A DNA stretch of 64,000 nt from Trichosporon coremiiforme (lineage: Eukaryota > Basidiomycota > Tremellomycetes > Trichosporonales > Trichosporonaceae). The stretch lies in contig BCJJ01000010.1 of assembly GCA_039545355.1 (NCBI GenBank), positions 133,085-197,084 of the forward strand. The letters are read 5' to 3'. The notes under the pieces were generated by a model. The model searched no databases, had not been told where the DNA came from, and saw only the letters and a list, made by a program, of their open reading frames with translations. Made by a program: the position numbers and the translations under genes. This document shows, piece after piece, positions 11,521-22,633 of the stretch; positions within the stretch are counted from its first letter, which is position 1, and the number at the start of each line of letters is the position of its first letter.

Positions 11521-12714
11521 TGTGGCTGCTGATGCTGGCCATGGAAACGCGGCCGCGCGGCGGGCTTTGGAGACGAATGTTATGGAAGACGTTCGGAAAG
11601 GTGCGGGAGGCGGCGATGGAGCGGGCACGGAAAGTGGATGTGTGGGTGTGGATCGTCTCTGTTTAGGGCAGTCCTCAGGCTATCTTCATCTACACATTCG
11701 GGTCAAAGACGGGGCCAGAGACTGATCAGTCCAGAGCAGACTTGAGCAGGAGAATCGGCGACGGACGTGATGTATTGGATAACAGCGCAAGTCAAGTTGG
11801 ACGCGGTGTAGGGCGTGCTTAGCCGTGGCCACGCCCGAGATCTAGTTATCCATCGGTCGCGTCGTGTCTACCTGGCTGCTCCTGCGGGTGACGTCCTGGA
11901 TGCACGACGGAGTGATTCCAGTTAGTGCATGCTACGCTGCAGACCTTCTCGCCCGCGTTACTGTCCAGTCGGCCACCACTCGACTTCGCTCAGCTCGATT
12001 TTCTCTCTAAACACCTAGACCACATCGTCTCTCCAGCTGTGTCCCAGCTCCTTCCTCAGCTCGACATAAGCGCCCTGTCTGCAACTTCATCCACACCACT
12101 CCACTCCTCTTATACGTGCAATGCACTCACTTATTATTCACCGTTGCGTTGACTTGCGCTCTACGAACAGTCCCCCTGCGCCACGTGCCACTTCCTCGAT
12201 TAGCATTGTGCAATTGACGCCCTCACCCTGTCACCTTTCTCACGAGCTCTCGCCAACAGAAGCTTTGCTGTGAACCTCTTTCATGAAGGCAAGCACTTGC
12301 TGCTCCCAACTATCTGCAATGCCGCTAGCAATGTCTGGTCGAGAGAGCCAGACTAGTGACCTATCTCGGTTGTCGCCGGTCCCGCCTATGGATAGGGTTA
12401 GGGCTCATTAGCTTGTGTCTGGAGGTGATCATTAGTACGCGTTACAAGTCTCTAGTCTCGTGACCCTCCGAGCTCGGGTCGCTACCTTACCGACGGGCGA
12501 GTACAAAAGATACATGATGTTATACACACAGGGCCGAAGCATTAACCAACTGTAAGATAGTAGGATCGTAAAGTGTCATGCGAGTGTCCGGTGACCAGTG
12601 GCGAGTTATGGTTCCGGGATGTAGAGTTGAGAAGTGTCCGAGTCAAGCAGGTCGAGCGAGAGTGTCCGTACGGTGGTGTTCTTGTCACTGAGGAAGGTAT
12701 GAACAAGCTGCACG
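11521..12714. other. Gene-free stretch downstream of the tRNA-Met cluster
   Basis: About 1.2 kb with no open frame or splice pattern I would call a gene. A two-unit telomere-like TAGGGTTAGGG occurs near 12393, too short to mean anything by itself. The right end is the 3' flank of the small membrane-protein gene. Confidence 0.5.
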
Positions 12715-13123
12715 CTACACCGACTTGATGTCGAAGCTGTCGAGGCTGACGGCCCGGAGGTGCATGACGGCGCGGCACGGCATCGGCATTGGTTCCGGCT
12801 CGCGGCGCCGCGTCACACGGTACAGGACGAGCGCGAGCACGACTGTGAGCAGGTTCAGCACCGTGATCATGAACAGGACGATCGTGAAGAAGCGCGGATC
12901 GCTGAGGTTCTGCCGGAACGTGTCGACGGTGTTCCAGATCGAGCCCGCGTCAGGCAGGGCGGGCAGGGCGGGCATGGCGGAGACCGACGCGACAGTCGAG
13001 ACAGAGTGCGGGTAGACCGGGATCGGGTGGGCGGCGACGAGCGAGAGCACGAGCGCCACTGGTGTCAGCTTCCACCTAGGAGGATGACTTACCAGCACAC
13101 AAAAGGGCGGCGAGGGCGTTCAT
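12715..13123 (-). CDS. Small secretory-pathway membrane protein, unknown function
   Basis: The exons on the minus strand are 13123-13093 and 13058-12715. The 34-nt intron (GTAAGT, branch CTGAC, CAG) joins MNALAALLCA to VALVLSLVAAHP. The product is 124 residues. The spliced N-terminus is a clear signal peptide with likely cleavage near AAHP. A Pro/Ala/Val-rich ectodomain of about 45 residues follows. A single membrane helix (FFTIVLFMITVLNLLTVVLALVLY) comes next, with a short tail beginning RVTRRREPEP. The first exon ends exactly inside the signal peptide, which supports the model. I recognise no family; type I topology is inferred. Confidence 0.75.
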
Positions 13124-13245
13124 TTTCGTGAACTGGGGCGGTATGGTAGTGGTGGTGGCAGCGTCGATGACGGCGGTAGCGAGAACAACAGGAATGTGTC
13201 AGTCAGAGCAGAGACGGGAGCTGTACTCGATTGAGCGTGCGTGGG

Positions 13246-13252
13246 TTATATA
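13246..13252 (-). promoter_or_regulatory. TATA-like element upstream of the small membrane-protein gene
   Basis: The sequence TATATAA on the minus strand lies 123 bases upstream of the start codon at 13123. It is the only such element in this flank. Assignment is by position only. Confidence 0.4.
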
Positions 13253-14074
13253 GATCTGGAGCAGCGCGTCACCTGCTGCTTGCACGATGGTCGGCAGCCA
13301 CGACGCCACCACTCAGGCCGCCGACGCCCCCTGGGGCCCTTCCGATGTGATCAGTCGCGCGAGCTGGTAGCGCTCGAGCTCTGGCTCCACTCGCGAGAGT
13401 GCTCGAGCCCTCTGCTTTGCCTGTCGACGCCCGGAGACGAAGGGGCGACCCGGCTCCTTAGGGTCTGCCGGCAGACAGGCGTACGTGATCGGTTCATGAA
13501 GGAATGTTTGCAGTGGGCATCTCATATTCGTTTGCTGGATTATTGGAACCGGCTGAAGTTGCGGCTCCGCTCTGCACAGTCCTGCGTACACTCCCGTTCT
13601 GCATCACTTCATGGCTAAGGGGGCCCACCGTAAAGACAACACCGTAACGAGAACAATAAACGGAATCGCAGGAATCGCAGGAGTCCCGATGCCACGCCCG
13701 TTTGCTCCTATGCTTAGCGGGGCCCTGAGTGGGCCGAGGGGGAGCGCAAGACCGCGGATCCGCTGATGCCAATTAAGCGCCTCGCGATCCCAATTCAGTC
13801 TGCACGTTATCAACGTAAGAATAGGCAGAGCTACCAGATGCGCCAGAATGCATTGGCAAAGTTCGTCGGCTGAGACAGGGTGTACGTTGCCCGGCTCTTG
13901 GCGGGCACTAAACCTCGCGCATCCCAACGAGAAGAGCGATAGGAGCTCCAGGATCCCAGGAAGGAGACACAGAGTAGTCATCTGCATGTAATATACAACA
14001 GGGTGGATCCCTTGAGTAAGGATGCGAATAGTGCGTTATGAATGGTACAGGCTTGCGCTAGCACACTGCATAGT
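13253..14074. other. Intergenic stretch without a supported gene
   Basis: The open frames on both strands here are short, use non-ATG starts or lack splice support. The right end is the 3' flank of the ABC transporter gene. Confidence 0.5.
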
Positions 14075-16879
14075 CTACAGGAAGGCCTCGGCCTGCAGCG
14101 TGTACATCTCCCAGTACTTGCCGCGCTGCCTCATGAGCTCGTCATGACTGCCGAACTCGACGATGGTGCCGTGGTCGACGAAGGCGATCTTGTCCGCCCG
14201 CTTAACAGTAGCATAGCGGTGCGAGATGAAGATGGTAGTCGAGTTCTGCCTCGACAGCGAGTGGATTCGGTCGAAGAGCTCGCTCTCCGCCTTCGGGTCC
14301 AGACTCGCCGAGGGCTCGTCGAACACGACGAGGTCTGCGCTCTCGCTGCGCATGAAGGCGCGCGACAAGGCGACGCGCTGCCACTGTCCGCCTGAGATGC
14401 AGGTGCCTGCGTCGATCTCACCAGGCACCGGCTCGCGCACGACGATCGCGTCTTCGTCGTCTGAAGAAGAGGGCGCATCGGCCGTCACAGCTGCGGAGAC
14501 GGCGTCAAGGCCCTCCTGCGTCAGCGGGGCCGCATCGGCCGCATCCGCTGGTCCAGGGGTCGTGGACGCCGGCGTAGCGGGCACGGGCGTTAGGGGGGTG
14601 CCGGGCTCAGTGACGTCGGCGCCGTCCTTCGGGGGCGGGGCCGTGGAATCGCGACGCTTGCGGGGACGGCGACGGCCTAATTCGCGCGGCTGCTGGAACG
14701 GGTTCAGCTGTCCTTCAAGTCCGACCTTGGAGAGGATGGGGCGCGCGCCTCCGCGTCGGATGGCGCGGAGAACGGTCCGATCATCGTCGATCTTGTTTGT
14801 GTCGCCCAGCCCGACGTTCACACGCAGGCTCATCTGATACTTGCAGTAATCCTGGAAGAGGCAGGACATGCGCGCGTGCAGCGTCGTGTGATCGTAGTCC
14901 GCGATCTCGGTCCCGTTCACGCGCAGGCTGCCTGTGTGTCCGTGCAGGCCGAGGAGAGCCTTGACGAGCGTCGTTTTGCCGCTACCGTTGCTTCCGACGA
15001 TGGCTATCGTCTGTCCCGGCTCGATCGACAGGTTTACGTCTCGCAGCGTCGCCTTCTCGGCGCCAGGGTACGTGAACCCTAGGCCCTGGGCTTCGATGCG
15101 CATGCCGCCGGGCACGCGGTGCGCCTCGTAGTCGACCTGCGGGCCGAGGCGTTCCTGGTCGTCGGTCGCGGCCACGAACGCAGCAAGGTAATATGGAATC
15201 TGCGCTACGCCCTGGCAGCAGTCCTTCAGATCGTTCACGGCGTAGAGTAGGTCCTCGCTCATTTGCGACTGCGCGTGCAGTGCACCGAGCGTGAAAGAAG
15301 TCGGGACGCTCTGCGTCGCGAGCAGCGCGTAGAAGCCGTACTTGACGACGCTCATGAGAAGGGTGTACACGGCCTCGGCGCCGCTCTGCGCGCGCGTAGC
15401 GTACTCGAGTTGACGGCGGATGATCTCCTTCCTCGCCATCTCCCACTGCGCAAGCACCCAGTCCTTGAGCCCGAAGAGAACAAGCTCGAGCGTGAACTGC
15501 GCATCTGTCGCGAACGCCCGCGTCGCCTGCTCGACACGCACGGGCGTCTGGTCGACGTACCCGGTCTCCTCCCTCGTATCCATCCAGTCGAGGATGCGGT
15601 CGAAGCCGATCTGGATGACTGCTGGTGCGAGCGAGAGCGTCAGAAGCGCAGCATTGCCCCAACGGTACCGCGGATCTCCGGAGAAGGTGCTGACCAGCAT
15701 CCGCGCCAGCATCGTGCCCTGCAATCCGACACGGATTAGGAGGGACGTCGCCTCGCCAAACGTCTGCACCATCATCCACGGCCCAGAGACGGGGCGCTCG
15801 AGTCCGAACTGCGGCTCGAAGCCGGCGAAGACACCCGCCTCGTGCACGCGCGCAATGTGCAATGGCGAATTGCGCGCTTGCAACGTCATGCCGAGCTGAG
15901 CACGGAGGTACGCCCGCTCCATGCAGAAGTCGACGTAGGTCTCGAGTTTTCGCGTCGCGCGACGTGTGACCAGTCTGACGATTTCGCTGAATACGCGCAC
16001 GCCGAGTGCCAGACCGACAGCGGCGAGAGTCTCCTGCCACGTCGCACGGACGCCCGTCTTGAAGCTCCGCTCGACGAGGTTGAACATCTGCTGATCGGCC
16101 CAGAGGTTGGCCGTCGTCGAGAGACCGTCGTAGATCACGCGGAACAGGTACAGGAGCATGTGCCCCGTCCATCTCCGCTCGGCCCAGAGCGCGCGCCACA
16201 CCTTCGGCCACAGCAGGCGGCAGATGTCGAACTGGAGACCGACGTTCGACAGTGTCCCTGGCCGAGCCCAGCCCGCGTCCCGGAACGCGGACGGATTGAG
16301 CCGTCCAGACGCCAGCATGTAGTTCGGCGCGTACTGCTGCAGCTCGACGTATGCGGCAGCTTCTGGCAGGTCTTCCTCCTCGAGCGGATCCGTCATGAAG
16401 TTCTCGACCTTCTCGTTCGATGTATCTCGGGACTTGTCGTCGTCTGCGGATTCGGGTAGCGGCTGCCCGAGAGCGAGCACTTCGCCCTGCTTTAGACTCT
16501 CCTCGAACTCCATGACGTCCATCATCTTCTCGATGTCGCCCATGTCCGGTTTGTGTGCCCCCGGTCCTCTCGGTAGCCGGAGGACCGTCGTCGGCTTACC
16601 GTCCCTCTTCTTCGGTTCACTGTATATTCCTCTCTGCCATCGTTTCTCCCTCTCCCTTTCATCCCTCGCCCAAGCTTTGTTGGCGCTCTTCAGCTCCTTC
16701 GACGCATTCCTGGTCAATCTGCTTTGCAGCCAGAGTTGGGTGAGGATCGGGAGTCGCGCATACACGGGCGGCAGGAGCGGGGTCGACAGGCGCGTGAACT
16801 GTGTGCCGTCGCTGTAACTGCTCGCCATCGGAGACGGCGGGGCAGACTCCCACGCCTCGCTGCGGTCCAGGTACGCCAT
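14075..16879 (-). CDS. ABC half-transporter (one membrane domain, one nucleotide-binding domain)
   Basis: A single exon of 934 residues; I start at the ATG at 16879 because the frame upstream offers only a GTG. The N-terminal 230 residues are polar. Residues about 230-580 contain several hydrophobic stretches (WTGHMLLYLFRVIYDGL, TLAAVGLALGVRVFSEIV, AALLTLSLAPAVIQIGF, VYTLLMSVVKYGFYALLA) fitting a transmembrane domain. The ATPase domain has Walker A GSNGSGKT (629-636), a Q-loop LFQDY, signature ISGGQ (828-832), Walker B DLVVFDEP (849-856) and H-loop ISHR (His887), so it should be active. About 90 residues of low-complexity Pro/Ala/Asp-rich sequence (roughly 731-821) are inserted between Q-loop and signature. 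It probably works as a dimer. The substrate cannot be told; it lacks the core arrangement of full-length PDR or MDR pumps. Confidence 0.88.
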   Translation of the reverse strand: MAYLDRSEAWESAPPSPMASSYSDGTQFTRLSTPLLPPVYARLPILTQLWLQSRLTRNASKELKSANKAWARDEREREKRWQRGIYSEPKKRDGKPTTVLRLPRGPGAHKPDMGDIEKMMDVMEFEESLKQGEVLALGQPLPESADDDKSRDTSNEKVENFMTDPLEEEDLPEAAAYVELQQYAPNYMLASGRLNPSAFRDAGWARPGTLSNVGLQFDICRLLWPKVWRALWAERRWTGHMLLYLFRVIYDGLSTTANLWADQQMFNLVERSFKTGVRATWQETLAAVGLALGVRVFSEIVRLVTRRATRKLETYVDFCMERAYLRAQLGMTLQARNSPLHIARVHEAGVFAGFEPQFGLERPVSGPWMMVQTFGEATSLLIRVGLQGTMLARMLVSTFSGDPRYRWGNAALLTLSLAPAVIQIGFDRILDWMDTREETGYVDQTPVRVEQATRAFATDAQFTLELVLFGLKDWVLAQWEMARKEIIRRQLEYATRAQSGAEAVYTLLMSVVKYGFYALLATQSVPTSFTLGALHAQSQMSEDLLYAVNDLKDCCQGVAQIPYYLAAFVAATDDQERLGPQVDYEAHRVPGGMRIEAQGLGFTYPGAEKATLRDVNLSIEPGQTIAIVGSNGSGKTTLVKALLGLHGHTGSLRVNGTEIADYDHTTLHARMSCLFQDYCKYQMSLRVNVGLGDTNKIDDDRTVLRAIRRGGARPILSKVGLEGQLNPFQQPRELGRRRPRKRRDSTAPPPKDGADVTEPGTPLTPVPATPASTTPGPADAADAAPLTQEGLDAVSAAVTADAPSSSDDEDAIVVREPVPGEIDAGTCISGGQWQRVALSRAFMRSESADLVVFDEPSASLDPKAESELFDRIHSLSRQNSTTIFISHRYATVKRADKIAFVDHGTIVEFGSHDELMRQRGKYWEMYTLQAEAFL

Positions 16880-17520
16880 GGTCGGCGGTCCGCCGGACTC
16901 GACCACGTACGGGCGCCCGCGGGAGTCGATCGTCGTAGCGCAGTGCAGCTTGACCTCTAGTGTGACCCCTCAGGTGTTTGTTGTGACGTTAGTCGGTGGT
17001 CGTCTGACACTTGCGTCACCCTCGGCCCACTGCAGAGTTGGGCGCAGCGATGGCTGCGAGGACTCGGTGTCGGGATGTGTAACTGAGCCGCCTAGACCCA
17101 GGCACCAGTCTATGCACGCAGTTGGTGCGGTGCCGGTGGGGGTTGTCGATGATGATGGTTAAGAGAGGAGAACGCAAAGATAAGAGTGCCCGAAAACAAA
17201 ATATTGGAGACGACCCTCGACCGTTTCATACGGCCAATGACGTCGTTCACTTCATCGGCCCGATCACCAAACAACACTCACCGAACCGTGCACCGAACGT
17301 TCTGTTGCTTCCACAGACCTATGCAACGGTACCGTTGAGGCGTCGCACCCGCCTTCGCACTCGCTCTTCGCCTCCGTGCTCCTACACGTCTATGTCATCT
17401 ATGTCACTCATGCATTAACGGCTGCTAGGTCTCTCGTTGCCAGGTATACAAAACATGCTGCACTCCGGATCCCTTCTCATGATACCAACCTGTCTCTTCA
17501 TGATGAACATGATGTGTTAC
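16880..17520. other. Intergenic region between the ABC gene promoter and the VPS17 3' end
   Basis: Upstream flank of the ABC transporter and downstream flank of VPS17, both on the minus strand. Frames here are short and none has splice support. Confidence 0.5.
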
Positions 17521-19401
17521 TTAGAAACCACCCGCAAGCAGCTTGGCGGCCTTGCGCTCGTCCAAGCGACGGGGCGGGGGACGCTTCTGCTGTCCAGGCA
17601 GGACCATGCTCTGCGCGACACCGCCGCCGAGGGGATCGCTGCCCTGTGACCCCGGGGGCCCTGGCGCTGACTGGGCGGGGAGGAACATGCTCTGGGCTGT
17701 CACCGGGGCCGGACTAGCAGGCGAGCGGAACGGCGTGCCTGCTCCGCTGCTGGACACTGGTCCGGTGGGGGCCGTAGGTGTGCTGGCGGGACTGTGTCCG
17801 GCGGCGGTGCTTGCACTGGCATATGCCGCGGCAGCGCTCTGCGGCGCATGTCGGACAGGCGGCGCCGCCTTCTGTCCGGTCGCGAGGGCGTTGACCTTGT
17901 TAAAGTCGGGCTTGAGCGCCTCGAGCTCGCGCAGCACGTGCCGGTTGTACATGATGCTCATGCGCGCGTGCTCGAGAAGGGAGACGGCCATATCCTCGTG
18001 TGCGTTGCGCGAGTGCGTGCGCAGAGCTTGGTGCAGGTTGTTGCTGATGGCGTGGAGGCGGTGATTCAGTGTTTGCTCAGAGAGGTTCGCGTCATCCATG
18101 TCTGCAATCGCGTCGTCAACCTTGGCAGGGTTGATGCTGCTGCTCGCCTTCAGGCGCTCGACCGTACGGCGCTTGTTGATCGCCGCCTTCGTCGCGCTCT
18201 GCGCATCGTCCAGGATCTGTAAACGCTGCGAGAGCGCTTCCTGTGCCGCCTTCGCATTCAGCGCCTGGTACCCCAGCGAGTCGGCCAGGATCACGTTGTC
18301 GCTCGCGATCGCCTGGCCCGCCATAGCGGCAATCTGCTCGTATCCCCGGCCCATCTTGCGCTCGACGTTGGCCAGCAGGGGGTCATTCTCATCTGTCGCC
18401 AGCGCGACCATCTTCGCTCCTACATCGGAGGTCGCAACAGACAATGCACGCCGCGCCTTCCCGATCCCGCCAACGCTAGTCGCGGCGCTCTGCCATGCGG
18501 GACCCAGCTGTTCCAGCGTCACCTTCGCGCTGGCCAGCTCGTCATCATCATCCAGCGGTCCTCGGCGCACGACTTTCGACAGCGCCACACTCAGCACATT
18601 CCCACCTGACGATGCAGGCTTCGGCGGCGCAACGGGGTTGTACCCGAAGTCACTCTCGATGAAGGACCGCAGCTCGTCGGAGTGTTGCAGCACAGGGTCT
18701 TCGCAGATCCGTGTGAGCCACCGCTGCAGTGCGATCCGCACGAGCCGATCATCCTCCTCGTCACTGGCTGCACTTGTGTGTGGTAAGGGGAGAGCAGGGA
18801 CAATGGCTGTTCGTTAGCTGGCGGTACACGACATTAGCTTACTTTGCGGGCACACGAGCTGCGCCTGCTCCACAAAGCGCTGGAATTCAGCATACGACCG
18901 CTGGCCGTTGCGGTACAATGTTTGCCGGAAGTTCGGCAGGTTTGTCTGCAGTCAGCTACCTGTCTGTGGTGTGTAGCTTGCACTTGAACATAGGAATATT
19001 CGTGTTCCATCAGCCCGCCTCAAGCGCCGAGAGCAATTGGAGGGAAGATGGGTGGGGAGGGAGGGGGAGGGGCGCTCCGCTCTGCGGCGCTCAGTCTTCG
19101 GCATACTCACACTACTATCGAACCTGACGAGGAGGTCCTTCCTGTTCCGGTCAACTCCAGCGATTCGAACGCGGAGGAATGGCGCCTGGCTCTGTTTCGC
19201 TTGCTGCTCAGGCGGAGCAGGGAGGACGGGGACGGGGTCGCCATAGACGCGGGGTTCACGGAGGTCGGGAACCATGCTCGACGACGTTGACGCGGTGCTG
19301 GACCCACCCCAGGGCCCAGAGGTCGATTCCGTTGCACTGGGCAGCGGACTCGGGACCGCCGAGCTCCCGCCCCATGCACTTGTTGAGTCGAGCGGATCCA
19401 T
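17521..19401 (-). CDS. VPS17: Retromer sorting nexin Vps17 (PX-BAR)
   Basis: The exons (minus) are 19401-19111, 18945-18843 and 18806-17521, with introns of 165 and 36 nt; all phases match and the product is 559 residues. Vps17 pairs with Vps5 to form the membrane-bending sorting-nexin dimer of fungal retromer, which returns receptors from endosomes to the Golgi. The PX domain starts at FLRVRIAGVDRNRKDLLVRFD, crosses two introns (TNLPNFRQTLYRNGQRSYAEFQRF, then CPQTIVPALPLP) and ends at SFIESDFGYNP. This order is characteristic of fungal Vps17. A BAR-type helical region follows (residues about 200-430). The Pro/Ser-rich tail ends in a basic motif RRLDERKAAKLLAGGF. An upstream in-frame ATG at 19548 could add 49 residues but has little conserved flavour. 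Confidence 0.93.
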
Positions 19402-19903
19402 GCTGGAGACGTGGGTGATGGCGAGATGCGGAGTGAGTGAGGTGGTGATGCCGGCTATGCTATGGGTGGAGGTTATGTCACGACCATGACGCTGCACCCG
19501 TTTTGGTTCCACCTCGGTGGCGGCTGTTGTGGTGCGACCGGTGGCCATGGGTCGATCTGCACGAAGCGATCACCTAGGCTGTCTCATGCATGATTACTTC
19601 TTGTCAAGGTTTTGGGTGAGTGGAAGAAGGGAGTATGCATCAGGTAGCCACATGTCTGACTTGTCTGTGCTCTGACGTGATAGTGCTCACTTCATTCACC
19701 GCTGGCCGCTTTGCTGACACTGCACCGCTCGCTTCGCTCGCTGGAGTGCTGGCCGATGTCTAATCCCACATGCATACCATCTAAGATCACTCTACTAGTC
19801 CTGTGACCTGTCCCTGCATGCTATACACGCTACACGCACGGCGTCGCCGCGTCGACCGTCTAGACGGTTTTCATTACACTGCCTGCCTGCCTCCACTGAG
19901 AGA
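19402..19903. other. Intergenic region: VPS17 promoter and eIF3m 3' flank
   Basis: This stretch holds the VPS17 upstream region and the eIF3m downstream region (both minus strand). A palindromic motif at 19726-19742 is listed separately. No gene is seen. Confidence 0.5.
19726..19742 (-). repeat. 3'-end palindromic motif AGCGAGCGAAGCGAGCG
   Basis: Read on the minus strand, this motif lies about 160 bases past the eIF3m stop codon. It belongs to the recurrent family discussed under findings. Confidence 0.6.
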
Positions 19904-21247
19904 TTAGTTGTTCTCGGTCTGGGCGGGCTGCTCTTGCCTGCGGCGGGGGCGGGTGTTGGTGATGGGTCCCTGGGCCGCGAGGGCCTCAGCCTCGTGGACG
20001 GTGGTGAGGGCGTCATCGACAGCGGCCTTCCACTCCTTGAGCCGGCGCTCGAGGAGCTGCCACTCCTCAGAGCCGAAGCGGCGGGTGGCACGGGACGAGA
20101 CGGAGATAACGCGGACAGACGAGAGGGGCTGGGACAGGCGAGCCTCAAGGAGACCGGCGCGGATGGCATCAATAACCCACGCCTCAACCTCGTCCTCGGG
20201 AACACCGAGGGCTGAGGTCAGGTCGGCATACGCGATCGACTTGCTCGCGCTCCGCGCAGCCAGCGTCGCAATCGCGATCAGGCGCATCTTGCGCAGCACC
20301 TCGTCTGCGTCCAGTCCCTCGACACTGAGTCCCGAGACGTACGCGCCGTTCGCCTTCGTCCACTCCGCAGCCTTCTGCACAGCCTCAAGCTCGTCGACGC
20401 TCGTGAACAGAGCAACGAGCTCAGCAGCCTTGCCAGTCAGAACATCCCGGACGCCCTGGACCTTGAGGAGGTCGTCGAGGTCGAAGCGGTCGTTCTGGGC
20501 GAGGGCAAGAGCAAGGGCGTGCTCGGCTGTCTTGGCATTGACGTCGCGCTCAAGCGCGAGGAGCGTAAGTGTAAGGGCGGAGTCGAGCTTGCCGGCCTTC
20601 TCGTAGACGGCGGCGGCCTGGGTGAGGAACGTGACCTTGTCAGCCTCAGAGACGGACCACTGGGCGAGCGCGGCAGAGACACCTGAGATCGGGAGGGCGG
20701 CGAGGTCGTCCGAGGCGGCGAGGAGCTGGACAAGGGCGAGGAGGACAGTGGGGCGGAGGGGAGAAGAGGCGGGGAGGAGGTTGTGCGTGTTGGTCAGGAT
20801 GCGGGCGGCAGACTCAGCCTTGGCTGTCCTTCCATCGGCGACGGCCTTCTCACCACCAGCGCGGACAGCCTCGACGAGGCTCTTGACGAGGCTGGCGTAC
20901 TCATCTCCGTTCGTGTCAAAGTTCTGCGCGAGCGTGTAGTTGAGGAGCACGTGGGACGACTCGTTCTCGCCTTCCTTGGCAGCCTCAAGCGCTCCCTGCG
21001 TGTCGACAAACGTTCCAACAACCTTCTTGATCATGTCCTGCTTCATCTTCTGGTCATCTCCCTGCTTGAGCTCGGCGTCAAACGACGACAGCATCTCGCG
21101 CGTAGCAACCTGCTCCGCCTGGGGCATTGAGCGCGCAGCATGCTGCAGGGTCTCGGCAATCTGGAATGTCAGCTAACCCATGGCGAATCGAAAGCGAACT
21201 TGCTGCCGGAAGTTGATCTCGGGGGCGATAGCGACGCAGTCGGCCAT
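19904..21247 (-). CDS. eIF3m: Eukaryotic translation initiation factor 3 subunit M (PCI domain)
   Basis: The exons (minus) are 21247-21200 and 21160-19904, giving 434 residues. The first exon encodes only MADCVAIAPEINFRQQ. The 39-nt intron has an unusual donor, GTTCGC, but a good branch (CTGAC) and acceptor, and phase 0 gives QQ-IAETLQHAARSMPQAEQ. The body is a helical-repeat PCI scaffold ([45 protein letters not shown]). The winged-helix end has the subunit-M-like SIAYADLTSALGVPEDEVEAWVIDAIRAGLLEARL. A charged helix and an Arg/Gln tail close the protein. It is a cytosolic scaffold of the eIF3 complex in translation initiation. A CSN7-like PCI protein is the alternative but fits less well. 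Confidence 0.88.
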
Positions 21248-21630
21248 GATGATGGATCGGTTAGGCGTCGTTTTTGAAAGAGGTGTGGTGGGTATCGGAG
21301 GTATCGAGCTCGACGTCGACACCCTTTGCGGCTTTGCGTCGAGACAAGCGTCGGACACAATAGAAAGACTGAGCTGCAAACTACGTTTTGATACGCAATG
21401 ACGTGTAACCCGACACGCGATCGACATTTCCATGTATCCTTAGTGCAGGCCACATCGACAGTGAGGAAGCGGAGCCAAAATGTCCTTACACGTGACTTGT
21501 TGCCATGCGACGGCCACGCACAGACGAGTCATGACGCTCGCAAGCGCGCCGAGCGCTCAGAACACGCTCGAGAGCCAGCTCGATCGCCCTCCATCGGTCG
21601 CTTTCCACACCCACTCTACACCTGACAAAC
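21248..21630. promoter_or_regulatory. Divergent promoter of eIF3m and prefoldin 2
   Basis: A 383-bp region separates two head-to-head genes. No clear TATA element is present. The short open frames here are not supported. Confidence 0.5.
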
Positions 21631-22426
21631 ATGGCGACTACGGCCTCAAGCTCAGCGGCGGGTGCCGCTTCAGGAAACAAGCAGCTCGACCCCCAGCAGA
21701 TTCAGGTCCAGTTCCAGCGTTACCGAACGGAGCTCCAGAGCCTTGCCCAGAAGATCGGAGAGCTCGAGAGCGAGATGGAGGAGCATGCGTGAGTACGAAG
21801 TGAACTGCCGCTGGTGGTGACCTGAGGTGTTGGAAGGAACACCTAGAGACGTCTCCGCGATGACTCAAGGAAGGAAGGTCGTGTCACAGGCGCACCGTCA
21901 ATCAGTGGTTGTCGGTCGACCGCGAAGTAGTCCAGCCTGCCTTCCTCGAGGACCGCACACTTTGAAGCTTCTTTCTTTGGCCAGCTTTCCTTCACGGAAG
22001 AAAGTCCTCCAGGATATCTCCCGCAGTTCCATGACTTTCCTCCAGCTATGCAATCACGACGGCGCAGTTAACCCCAGTCTCGTCCTCTCGACGCTCAAGC
22101 CCCTCGTCACCTCTGACCCGGAGCGCAAGTGTTTCCGGCTGATCGGCGGTGTGCTCGTCCAGCGTACGGTCAAGGACGTCGTTCCCGCCCTCGAGACAAA
22201 CTACGCCGGCATCAAGGACGTGCTCGAGACCCTCGTCAAGACGTACAAGGGCAAGGAGGAGGAGTTTGCGTCGTTCCAGAGGGAACACAAGATTGTTGTG
22301 AGTATGACTCGAAGGAAAGCCGGGATTGCGCGAGCGCGGAGAGGATGGAGAGCGGAGTGCGCATTGCAGGACAGCTGAGGTGGACGCCATATCCAAGCTA
22401 ACAGACAGATGCCCGGACGCCAATAA
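21631..22426 (+). CDS. PFD2: Prefoldin subunit 2
   Basis: The exons are 21631-21788, 22078-22297 and 22409-22426, with introns of 289 and 111 nt; the product is 131 residues, normal for a beta-type prefoldin. The N-terminal helix (QIQVQFQRYRTELQSLAQKIGELESEMEEHA) and C-terminal helix (YAGIKDVLETLVKTYKGKEEEFASFQREHKI) are the two coiled-coil arms. The central CFRLIGGVLVQRTVKDVVPAL is the beta-hairpin signature of subunit 2. Prefoldin hands nascent actin and tubulin to the CCT chaperonin in the cytosol. The last exon encodes only MPGRQ and a stop. Reading through the second intron would instead add about 25 basic residues, so the exact tail is less certain than the family. Confidence 0.93.
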
Positions 22427-22633
22427 TTCCATTGTATCTGACCCTTGTATACCATGCATCTGGCTTTCATCTGACGCAGGGGGTTCGTGGCAGATACTCT
22501 CGGATATCTAAGAGCGCTCGCCATTGACCCATCTGACATTGACCGTCGCACAGGTGACACTTTCTCGCTGTCTTCTCGCGTTGTGCACATTTCATGTTTA
22601 CATCTTCTTACGCCACTATCTAACTGCCCACTC

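Noticed and set aside
12392..12403. Telomere-like TAGGGTTAGGG
   Set aside because: Only about two repeat units inside an ordinary interior region; expected by chance at this length.
16880..16906. Nine-residue N-terminal extension of the ABC transporter
   Set aside because: It would require a GTG start; the ATG at 16879 is preferred for a eukaryotic gene.
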